Assembly (NCBI GenBank): GCA_036768485.1 | Contig: JAVLUZ010000271.1 | Location: forward strand, 2,148,717 to 2,212,716 | Direction of reading: 5' to 3' | DNA length: 64,000 nucleotides | Source of the DNA: Mermis nigrescens | Lineage: Eukaryota; Nematoda; Enoplea; Mermithida; Mermithidae | Shown here: positions 36,401-48,400 of the stretch, piece by piece | How positions within the stretch are numbered: the first letter of the stretch is position 1 | How the letters are laid out: each line of letters opens with the position of its first letter | Program-made: the position numbers and the translations under genes | Notes under the pieces: generated by a model | What the model was told of the DNA's origin: nothing | Databases searched by the model: none | What the model saw: the letters and a program-made list of their open reading frames with translations, nothing else

Positions 36401-39400
36401 TAGCGTTTACAACGTCGTCTTGCAACTTATGAAAAAATCAATCTACCTGCATCTAAGACTTTAGATCCTAATATTCCTAAGCCATGCTGGGACAAATTTA
36501 CCCACACCATTCTCGTTAAAGTTCATCGCGTTGACGTACCTGCTCTTATAGATACGGGTTCACAGGTCACCATGATGACCACGTCAGCATTCTTACGTCT
36601 TGGTTTAATTTACCACCTAAACAAGTCTCACAAGTCGTACATGGTGTAGGCGAAATCACCGCTGGTTCGTTATAAAGTAAATATGACTTTAACTATCGCG
36701 GAACAATCTATCTCTACCTCAGTATCTATAATTGATCATTTGCCGGAAGACATGCTCTTGGATAAGATTTTTGTGAATCCGCACTCATGTGGGTTAATCC
36801 TATTGAGCGTTGTGCTTTTATAAACGGCATAAGATTAATTTACTCTCATCTCACGAAAAATTGCAATTTCATGGCTTAACACAACTACCTCTGGTGTTGT
36901 GTGTGTGCATGTTTCGTTACCTAGCAGGCCTGTTATAGTACAACCTAGACATAAAGTAATCACACCTGGCTATATAAGTCATGGTTCTTACAATTTGATT
37001 TCGCATTATTCGAACCAAATCCCGATTTTATGGAAAAAACCTCACTTTTTGTTGCTCCATCTATAGTCAATACTTCACAACCTTTAATACCTATTCGCGT
37101 TTGTAACATCTCTAAAGCGCCAATTCACATCAGCTCTGGTGAAATAATAGGTTCTTTAACCTCTGATGCCAAAGTTGTGTCACATGTTTCATCTTTTGAT
37201 GATAGGACACCAAGAACTTTTTGCAGCAATAAATAAAGCTTTAAGCGGCTCCGCCCCGTTGATTCTAGACAACAGCAACACATTCGTGAACTTTGTTTAA
37301 AATACGACTCAATTTTTGCACTAAAAAACGAACCTCTCGGTCGTACCCCCTTGATGAAACATCATATTGATACAGGGGATAATCCGCCCGTTGTTGGAGA
37401 AACTTATTGTGTTGAACATTCTAGAAGAGAATCTATGCAGAAAATTATAAATGAAATGCTTGCGGATAAAATTATTTGACCTACAGCCAGCCCATGGGCA
37501 AGTCCATTATTTCTCATAGGAAAAAAGGGCGGTTCCCTTAGGCAGGTCGTCGATTATTGGCGGTTAAATGACGTTACTAAAACGCAAGTCTACCCTCTTC
37601 CACAATTAGATGATTATTTCGATACTTTAGGCAATGCCGCATATTTTAGTACGCTGGATTTAAAATCTGGTTACTGGCAAATTCCATTAGATAATAAATC
37701 TCACGAAAAAACTGCGTTTATATGCCCTGTTGGTCATTATGAATTTGAAGTTTTACCTTTTGGTTTAAAAAAATGCATACCTGCAGATTTCCAGAGGCTA
37801 ATGGAGCTCGTGCTCATAGGTCTAAATTGGAAATCTTGTCTCGTTTATCAATGACATAATTATTTTTCCACGCACTTTCAAAGAACATTTAAAAGATCTT
37901 GAGAATGTCTTTATTGCTCTCAAAAGGCAAACTTACGTGTAAAGCCGGATAAATGCCATCTTGCGCATGCAGAGGTAAAATTTCTTGGCCACAGCATAAG
38001 TGCAATGGGCATCACTCCTGATATGTCCAAAGTCTTAGATTTAATGTCGTTTCCTGTACCAAAAACCCTGAAATCCTTGCAGAATTTCCTTGGCTTAGTC
38101 CAATGGTTTAAGAAATTCGGTAAGATCTCGCTAAAATCGCTAAACCGTTATTCCATCTTCTTCGTAAAGATGTCGAATTTTGCTGGAAGGCCGAACACCA
38201 AACCGCCTTTGAGCTTCTGAAGAAAGCATTTACGTCCCCACCTATTTTGCAACTACCAAAATTTGATGATGAGCACCAATTTATTTCAACAACTGATGCA
38301 AGTAATTATGCGTTAGGTGCTATTTTGACGCAAAAACATTTACCATCCAAAAATCGTTTTATTCTTAGCTATGCTAGTCGCATGCTAAATTCTGCCGATT
38401 GTAACTATGCTACTTCGGAAAAAGAAGCATTAGCGGTAGTGAGGAGCATCAAGCATTATCGACATTATCTTTACGGTAAAAATTTATTGTCAAAACTGAT
38501 CATCAAGCATTAGCAGCTAGTAAATGTTAAAGATTATCGAGTCGTTTACGCCGTTGGGGTCTCAAATTACAGAATATGAATATGATATCGTTTATGTTCC
38601 TGGTGCATATAACTGCGCAGCTGATCTTCTTTCACGACATGCTAAATATGATCATGCAGAACGCAAATATAAATTAGAGCGCAAAATGTTGTTAACATCG
38701 CAAATTTAGAATCGGAAGATTCTGAGTCAGATATTGAATCGGTTCCACCTGACCGATCGCGCAATAATGCGCCTACTGCACCAATTAATCATCCAAATGT
38801 GCAAGATAACCCTACTGCACCAAATCAATCCTACCAATACGAAACCACCTACATTTTGCGATTGCCTATTGCTTACCGATGCGGAAAAAGCTGAAATGCT
38901 AACACCTGCGCATTTACTCGCAGAGCAATGTGCAGATGATGAATTACATAAAATTCACTGTCGCATTGAATGACTTAACAACGAAAAATATCGTGACAAA
39001 TTTTTTCTCGTAAACGATGTACTTTTTCGTAGATTCCAACCTAAACGTTCACCAACTGTCGTTCATCAAATTGTCATACCCAAATCTTTACGTCGCTTCA
39101 TATTAACGGAATTTCATGACTCTATTTTTCGGAGCTCATTTTCATCGCGCAAAATCTTGCCCGCCATACAAATGCGTTATTGGTGGCCGCGCATGGAAAA
39201 TGATGTGATGCATGGTGTAGGAATTGTGATATGTGCTAGCGTAAGGTCGCATTAAAATTCCCACATCCGTTCCATTGCAACCAATCGAAGTATCCGCGCC
39301 CTTTGAACTTATTGCGTGTGATTGTTTGCATATGCCGCGATCTCCCTCCGGAAATGACCAAATTGTAGTTTTTATGGATTATTTTACTAAATATATGTGG

Positions 39401-42400
39401 AAGCTTTTGCTGTTTCTGACATAAAAGCAACAACAATTGCAAATTTGTTATTTAAATTATTCCACGTTATGGAGTTCCCAGAAATTTTTTGACAGATCAG
39501 GGGTCAAACTTTACATCGACCCTAATTTCGGAAGTTTGTAAACTATTAAACGTTCAAAAAATATTTACAGCCCATATCACCCCCAGTGTGATGGGTTGGT
39601 GGGCCGTTATAATCGCACCTTGATTGATGGTTTGTCTAAAGCTGAGCGCAACGATCCCAGTATGATTGGGAGCAATTTCTACCTTTTGCGTTATTTGCAT
39701 ATCGTGCGACTCCGCAATCATCAACTAACATATCTCCTTTTGAAATGCTTTATGGTCGCGAACCAGCATTTCCACTTGACACTCTACTCATAAATGACTT
39801 TGTCATGAATCTGAACTTACCATCTGTTGCGGAAAAATATGTCATTGACTTAAAGCTGACTTTACAAGATCTACATGAAATTGCGTCTCAAAATCTAACT
39901 CAAGCGCGTAAACTGGCACAAAAATCTCAATATGACAAGTCCGTAACTCAAACAAATTTTTCTCTCTCGGATATAGTTTACCTTAATAATACCTCAGTAA
40001 TTCAACCTGAAATTGGTGAAAGCTATCACCCAAACGTGTTGGTCCATACCGAATTATTAACTTACCTACTCCTGAAACTGCAAAAATCAGCATTATGTCT
40101 ATAATCCTCTCATCACTCACCTCGTCCACAGGAATAGACTTCTGCCTGAGCCTAAACTACCTTATTCTGACTTAATTGTGGAAAAGCACGCGTATGTCCC
40201 TGGCAATTTTGTTTTGGTAAAATTACCACATCGCCCTCTCGCCACGGCAGTAGTCATAAGTTTTGAGGATTTACCGGGCAGTGAGCAAAAAGCTAAGGAC
40301 TGCGCGCCTATACGTTTATTAAATGGCTCTAAAACAGCACATGCCGTACCATTATCTAATGTTTTCCCTTTTGCAGACCCATGGCTGCTGAAGGTACCCC
40401 AAGCAAGGAGGCATTGCTGGAGGCAGCTGGTTGCCGATGCAAATTTGAGGAGCGTGATCCCGCGTCCCTAGATGAGTTTAGTTTGGCTTTGACTAATATG
40501 GCTTTGGGCAGGGGTTGGTTCTGCAGACCCGCTGCCACAAAATGATGATAAGTTGTGTTAGCGGTTTAGACGCACTAACCGCAAAAATGATAGAGCATAA
40601 ACCAACACATATAGCCACAAATCACAGTAAACGTATAAATGACCAAGAGCTCTGGTGGGAGAACAGGTTTGATAGATTCCCTTTGGCTACCTTACGTGTG
40701 TCAAAGAAGAGACTTCTATCCACTGTTTTAATCACCAATGACCAGGAGTCTTTTGGGGCTATTTTGGCTTTGATTCAGCCATCAAACATGACAAATGGCA
40801 CATTATTCTTAGGCTATGATTCAGAATTTATTGAACGACAGAAAAGGCAGAACCTATAAGACCTGGGATTTGCGTTTTAAGCAGCTATGTCCCACCTATC
40901 AGGACCTCCATGGCCCATTTGTTCGCTATGTCCAAGTTGCTGACGCGAACGGTCATGTGTTCTGCTGGAACATTGTGAAGTTCCCAAAACCTCCGTTTGG
41001 GCTTCATCAGCTGCTCAAAACGCGTCTACCAAACGTATATATGGTCTGTTACGACCCCACGCAAGACAGACTTGCGTATTTTCATGTTTACGGTCCAACT
41101 TTTGAAGAAATTTTGGCAATTCCTGATGCCGAGATTCGAAATCAACGGCATTGGAAAGATCCGTTTAGTGCGAACTTTATCGATATTCAGCCTTTGGCGA
41201 GATCGTTTACTCGTCATTTCCATATCACAGCGCATTCACACACTTTAAAGCGCTTGGCTGAATTCCTGTGACATGGCTATTGATCCCAATGCACGCCTGA
41301 TAATTTTGGACAGGCGTGGAGTTTACCACTAACTCGGGATATGCAACATTATTTAGCAATGGATGCCCTGATAACTATCGATGTTTTCATATTGATAGAA
41401 GGCTGCTCGCAAAATAATCGCATTACCGACGATGAGAAGCCTATGCCAATTTCGTTTAAAAGGCGACGAATCACACATTAAAGCCAACGAATAGAAAAAT
41501 AGACAGCGTATACCATTGTCATCTCACAGGCCATCACGGGGCCAGTTGGCCAGCACGGCGACTGATGTTTCCGTTGATTCTAATGGCGGAGAGTTAGTGC
41601 AGTAGAGGACTTTTATGGTCCAGCTCCGCAACCACCAGCAGCCATAGCCGCAGCCACCACCGTTGCCTCTGTAACGGAAGCGTTGGCTCATACTAATGTT
41701 TTCGATAATCCTGATCTAAAAGTTCAAGGATCGCAGGCCGTTACCGACTCAGTTTTAGGCCCGGCTAATGCACCTGACACCGAACCTAAGTCCAAACCAA
41801 CCAGCTCAAGTACCCCAGCTTCTGCGATTTCTTCGCAGACTGATGTCCCTTACGATTCTCCTATGATTGGAATAGAACCATCTATCTCCACTGAGGACGA
41901 CGATTTGTCTCCCGAAAACGCTTAGTGATGGCGTTATCCGGCAGCTGAGGCGGAAAGGCAAGCAAACTTGTTGCCACTGCGTACCACACGCGTGGCACCG
42001 GCTCAGGGGCTACTACCATTTTCGCAACCAATTGTTTCACAATCGCTTGCGGCGGACCAGCAGGCACCCTTGGGCAGCCGGTTCGCTCCTACCTTTACAC
42101 ACCGACTTCTCAGCCGGATTGGGTAGAGCGTCAGCCTGAACCCAATGTTATCATGACAGAAATTATAGGCTTCCCACCGCCACCACAACGCTCATTACCC
42201 GCACAGAAATCCAACAAGCAGCGTTGTCCATGCAGATCGCATCCCATTCCGCACCACAAGGCGTGTCGAGCTCAGTGGCACCTATAATTTTACGGCTCCT
42301 ATGGCCATGACGAGTGTCGAATACTGTGGCGAATATTCAACCACAGGTTATTCAAAATCCACCGTCAAATCTAGGAGTCGCAGTACCTGCGCCTGCGCAT

Positions 42401-45400
42401 ATTCAAACCATTTGCGAACGCATTTCCACAGAAGAAAGCGGGAGAGTGCAAAATCGCTCGCGTTATGTGCAACATTTTTCAACATGATGGAAACCATGAT
42501 GCGTGAAGCGCCGTGCTTATATTGCGCCTGACGTATTGCACCAGTTACGCTCTTATCTGGGTGAAGTCGCAGGAATGCGTCTGTACGACCAGTTGGTCGA
42601 GTGTGCCCAAGTGCACTTCGACCGGGTGTACGCAACACATCTGCATTACGCGGCTACGACTGACACTGCCCTTGCGTCCTTTAGTTTGGTCTACAATCGC
42701 GCAACCTTTGGCTGATGTCGATCATGCGCCGGCACCTCAATTTATCAACAAAATGAGCGTTTTTAACCAATTATTTTACCCTGACCAATTTTTGTGCGCA
42801 CCGGTTTTTCATTACAACCGGAATGATGCTAATGCGAAGTTCCTTTACAAGTATCTCGTAGTGCACCTACACCTCGACACCGAGTGTGGTAACTGATGGC
42901 GTTACACATCAGATTCTTCCAGAATTTTATCCACACAGAATGTCACCAGCGCCAGATCATTTAGCGCCGATCTTATCATCGATGCGTCAAATGGTTGATA
43001 TTTTCGATACCTTCTGAGAGTTTCAATCGTTATACAATTCGGAGTATTGACTCATGACGATCTTCTCTACAATAGACGTCATGCACGCTAAAGTGCTTTT
43101 GGAATTTTTGGATAGAAAGTTCCACTTTTATGCGTAATGCCTATGCAATGCCGCAATAGGCTGGCGCATGGTGGAGCAGCTACATCGTATGTTGCGTAGC
43201 TTTCCTTGGTGAATCTTACACACCTTCGCCAACAGAAGCCTTCCCAGAATTCCCGGAGTTAACAGCAGTGAATTGAAAGTCACCCGTTTTACATAACATG
43301 ATTTGGCAAATTCGGTTAGCAACCAGTCTGCCTTGAAGTTCCCGTTCCAATTTGACCGCTTCTGAGGTCGCCAAAAATCTGTGTTTTATCTTAAACACCG
43401 AATTCAAGGTGATCTGGAGAAAATTCGAAAGAAGATGGCAGGCATCCTCGCAGGACCCAAGTGGATCCCTCAGCAAGCCTTGATATGCCCCAAGTCCGAT
43501 CTATCTCTGGAGGCACAAATTGAAATGCGTAGAGCACGCATGAGCGATCGAACAACGTGATCGTGAAAATCTTACAACAGAGATGCCAAGGCGCGCGACG
43601 AAATTATGTGCCGCCGGTTCTCTCGCTGAATCCTCAGAAGTTCGTCATATGTCGGAAGACGAACATAGGCTAAATTGAATCGATTTTATGATACAAAATC
43701 CGAGCATACCTTGCGTCGGTTAAAGAATTTGGAAAAGCAACGAGTCAGAAGACTTGTTCAAGCTGAAGTCGCAGCTAAATTAGAGCTCGTTTAGGCCAAA
43801 AGGGATCTAAGCGGCAAGAAGCGCAATCATCCTGGCAACGTTATGCTCAAATGCATCATCGCTCACAATCACAAGTACAACCACAGGCACAAGTAAAACC
43901 ACATATACAGCAACACACACGACCGCAGACCCAACCGCGGCAACAACAGCAATTTATGGAATCGTGTCAGCGTTCCGGGGAAGTATTCACAGGCCGATGC
44001 TGGTCATCTGTCGCGCCCGCGACAGCAGCAGCCTTATGGATATTGCCGTCAGCCTCAGTCAAACCGCGAACTCATCCAGGGCCGGTCACAATCCCGTCAA
44101 CGGCAACAATGGGACCAATCGTATAGTTCACCGTTGGAACAAGATCAATCAGCCACCGGTCTATCAACCACAACCTCGACCAGGTCCACTTTTGCCTAAG
44201 CCGTGGCCTGCTATGCAATCACAACAGCGTCCATGCGAATCTTCACGTGAACAAACGTTTGGTTTTACTCAGAGCAATTATTCACTCCGGTGCAATCTAT
44301 ACCACGTCGTTACGCAGACAGCTACGAGGACGACAACAACTTTGAGGACGATGATCAACCAGTTGATCCACATCAACGCTTACGCCAACATATGTACGGG
44401 CGTAGGCAATCGCCATACCAGTATCACGGCGTTCGTCACGCCAACGGAAACCGAATCGGATCGCGATTATTTTCACGTCAACGGCCATCGCGGAAAACCG
44501 CGTGGCTCGAAAGGCCAATTATGAGGATCGCTATTAATTCACAAGTTCAACGTACAGAACTTTTGGAACTCTGCGAACGCGGCGTTAGGTCGATAGCAGC
44601 TTTTTCAATCATTTTCGTTTTTGTCCTGATGTGGATTCCAGGACATCACGTATCGTTTATTTTCTGTGTAATTTTTCTCTTGTCATTTTTTTCTTGCTGT
44701 AAATTTTTCTTTGATGGTGCTCTTATTTTTCCCAGTTAACTCTTGCCTCAATTTGCCATTTTTTGTTTTATCGTTACCTCTTGTTTTAATTCGTCAGTGA
44801 CTTTAATTTTGCTCAGCATAATCTTGCCTAATCATTCCGTGTCTTAATTTTTCTTTTTTGCTCAAAATAGTGATTGCTACTATTATGGTACCTTAACTCT
44901 TTAACGGACAAGGGGTTAATTTATACCCAATCTTAAAAAATTTTTCAATTCCAAAATTTTTCTCATTACCCGGGGACTGAAGGAGGCTAATTGGGCAGCG
45001 AGATCGAATATTATGCAATGCTGTCCAAGACCAGGTTCATCATTACTCAGGCAACAATAAAGTTATACCTAGCGCCATTGAGAGTGTTGCTCGAGTTTCC
45101 TGAGTGCGAACGAGGTCATGCATTGACCGTTATTTGTTATCACTATTTGTTATTTTTTTCGATCTTTTTATTTTCATTTTTCACATTCGCTCGCTCAGGA
45201 TGAGGCGTTGCGGACGCCAGAGTAGAGGCGTTGCGAACGCCGGAGTGCCGAAGTTATAGAAGCGTTGCAGATGCTAGCGTTGATGGTTTTACCCCCAAAA
45301 ATTCTCTACTTCGTTTCAAATTTTTTTTTCTATACGTGGGGGAGTGTAACTACTTGAGAGTTACATGTGTAGGCAGACTTTGCCTTAGCAGTTCGCGCCA

Positions 45401-48400
45401 GCCATCACATAGTCAATACTAATAGCTATCTACGATAGTGTACTACAGGCTATGCCTTTGGTCTTCCAACTTTTTCCCCAATTTTCAATAATAAAAAACA
45501 ATGAGATACTTGTCCAGTAGCATAGAGTTAAGTGTATGATAATAATAATTGTTTAATGCATATAACTTGTATGTCGAAGAACATTCGATCTGAGATAAAA
45601 GTGTATCAGTATTACGTTAATTTGATCTTTGTTTATTTTACTGTAATGGTCTCTTGAGGCCAATGTAATTGAATTGGTTGGCAGTCGCTCGTTTTGTATA
45701 GTGGAGAGCATTTTGTTTTCTTTGCCGTTATTTTTTGTTGTCCGGCAGCTAGGCCACCGTGTTGTAGCAGGAGTGCTACTACACGGCTAGAAATGCCTAC
45801 TTTGAAGTTTAACCCGTGATTGATGTTTCATTGTTTCTCAATATTATTGAATACTTTGCACAGTTGTGAGCAAGAGCCCGAGTAGTCGATTAGTACTACA
45901 CACGCGAATCAGAGCGGAAGATCCGGGAAACCGGTGCGGGTAAAATTTTGCTCACGTAACAGTGGGAAGCGCGCCCGTTACATATTGGAGGTCCAGACTT
46001 CGTTCTCTGGAGTTGCCTGCGCTTACGCTTTCTCCTAGAGGGGAGGAGTGTAGCAGGAGTGCTACTACATGGCTAGAAATGCCTACTTTGAAGTTTAACC
46101 CGTGACGTTGATGTTTCATTGTTTCTCAATATTATTGAATACTTTGCACAGTTGTGAGCAAGAGCCCGAGTAGTCGATTAGTACTACACACGCGAATCAG
46201 AGTGGAAGATCCGGGAAACCGGTGCGGGTAAAATTTTGCTCACGTAACGGTGGGAGGCGGCGCCTCCGTTACAGTGTATTCTGCGTTCGAAATAAATTAG
46301 AGAAAAGCCTACCCAGGGGTTTTTTGGATATACCGAGGGTTAGGTCGGCCACTCCTACGTCGAGGATTTCAACTCATCAGAGTGGACGGATAGGTAAATC
46401 CCATATGTTTGTTTATTCTATTTGGAAATCTTAATTCTTTTCTCAAACCAAAAATTGATCAAAAATACTATCTAATCTTTAAGGATGATTGGTCAGTGTA
46501 GAGCTCGTTGTTGTTGTTTTCACAGTCTATTGTGCTACACGTATTAGGAACCAAAAACATTTCGATTCAGGCACAGATTGGAAAATAAGTTAAATATTCA
46601 ACTTGAGCTTTGAGATAGGTCAACTGACCTCCGCAGCAAATTCCGAGATTAGGTAGGTAGCCTTAGGTCTTAGGGCGTAGCTGCTGAGATCACCCGACGA
46701 AAAGCGGCCAGCAATATTAGGGCTGAGGGGATCGAAGCCGTAAGGTCTGTGAGGGTCCAAAGATCGAAAGCTATCCAGGGCTGCGCGAATGGGGCCAGCG
46801 CTAAGCGTAGACTTAAGTACTTATGTACCTAAGTAACTCTCGAAGGCAAATACACCCGTCCTACGTTGATTCTTTGCGGACATAGGGCGGCCCTGTATTT
46901 ACAATCAGCATTCAATTTGGACTTAAATAGCGCATATCGAATTTGCGACAGATCATAGTGTAATTTTTCTTTAAAATTTCTTAGCGATTATCGACCAGAA
47001 TCATCCGAGATATCTTGAGATTTTTCATGAAAATTTCTCAGTGATTATCGACCAGAATCATCCGAGATATCTTGAGATTTTTCATTGAAATTTCTCAGTT
47101 ATTATCGACCAGAATCACCCAAGATATATCGAGATTTTTCATTAAAATTTCTCAGTGATTATCGACCAGAATCATCCAAGATATCTTGAGAATTTTTAGA
47201 CGAGGAAAATCAGGTCTTGAAATTGCTCAGACGAAGAATTCGTCAGAAGGCGCTAAGTGCATGAAATTTTTTCGCAACAATTTTTCAACCGATTCGCCGA
47301 CCGGTCTTCAATGGCTTTGAACCAGCATGAGAAAGTTTCAGTCCATATCTTATTTGGGAATTACAAGTGTCTTGACAAGAAATACTCTTGCTGCACGATC
47401 CAGAATGAGTCAAGAGACTTTAGAGCAACTTTTCTTCTGTTCATGGTGATTGCTATTAATTAGAACTTTTCACTTTCTTTACAGAAAATTTGGGGTCGTT
47501 TTTCAACAAATTGCGCAAAAAAGATTGGCAGCCACCCATATTTAAAAGTTGCATAAAGTTTTTTTAGCAATATAGCGCATATTAATAATGAAATCACTTT
47601 CCTAATCGTGTTTTAATGGGACAATTACATGCTGATTTTTGTTCTCATAGGTTAGCACCATAATTGTTCGCTATTTAGCTTGAAAAATATACCCATCAAG
47701 TTCCAAATTGAATAAACTTTTTGACGGCTGCAAGGGAATGCAAAAGTTTACGTGACACCCGATACATCGCAAGAAAAACGCAATTAGATGCTGCTAATAC
47801 ATAATCTATGGGGACACAGTGTATTTACTGCATAAATATTTTTCAGCTGTTAAGTTTTTCATACGTACCTACAGTGTTTTTTTCTGTACTTGGCAAAGAT
47901 TTTTCCCGATGTACAAATACTTTTTCGGGACCGTCTTTGTACATGTACAAAGATTTTTTTGAAGACAAAAATTGCAAAAAAGGTCTGAAATTCCCAAAAA
48001 ATTTTCGGCGCTTCGCGCCGAAAATGAGTAATTGTGTGTCCTAAATATCTTAAAAATGGCAGAATTTGCATTTAGAATGGAAAAATGTCAAATTGTTCGG
48101 CGCTTCGCGCCGTTTTAAGACGATTCTTAGTGATTTTTGCCCTTAGAGACCCAGAAATAAGCTAAAATACACTACCAAAAGTCAAACAACTCTCTTTTTA
48201 AGACAATAAAATCGCTACTGTACTATATTGTAGTACCCCAAAATTTGTGTGTAGAAAATGTACAAACTTTTGGGGACCATCTTTGTACATGTACAAACGA
48301 ACTTTGTACAAAAAAATACTGCGTACCTATCTACTTTCTTTTATATATTCCTATTTCATAAGTTGTAAAAGTGAAAACAAGATACTTCCACGACAAATAA

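Larger units (their letters stand above)
32065..46903 (+). mobile_element. Ty3/gypsy LTR retrotransposon, full length but decayed, with a third ORF
   Basis: Bounded by two LTRs with TG...CA ends and the 4-bp target duplication ATCA (32061-32064 and 46904-46907). Internal order: gag with a CCHC knuckle, aspartic protease, reverse transcriptase, RNase H, integrase (this order defines Ty3/gypsy), then a third ORF of about 4.3 kb with exonuclease motifs. A polypurine tract GTGGGGGAG lies directly before the 3' LTR. All ORFs carry stops and frameshifts. The element sits antisense in the intron of the 30451-53783 gene, 245 bp from an exon. The 3' LTR carries a nested TRIM-like insertion. Confidence 0.92.

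Noticed and set aside
44590..44737. Envelope-like transmembrane segment at the end of the gypsy element
   Set aside because: The hydrophobic run is T-rich low-complexity sequence; no signal peptide, cleavage site or envelope motif is visible.
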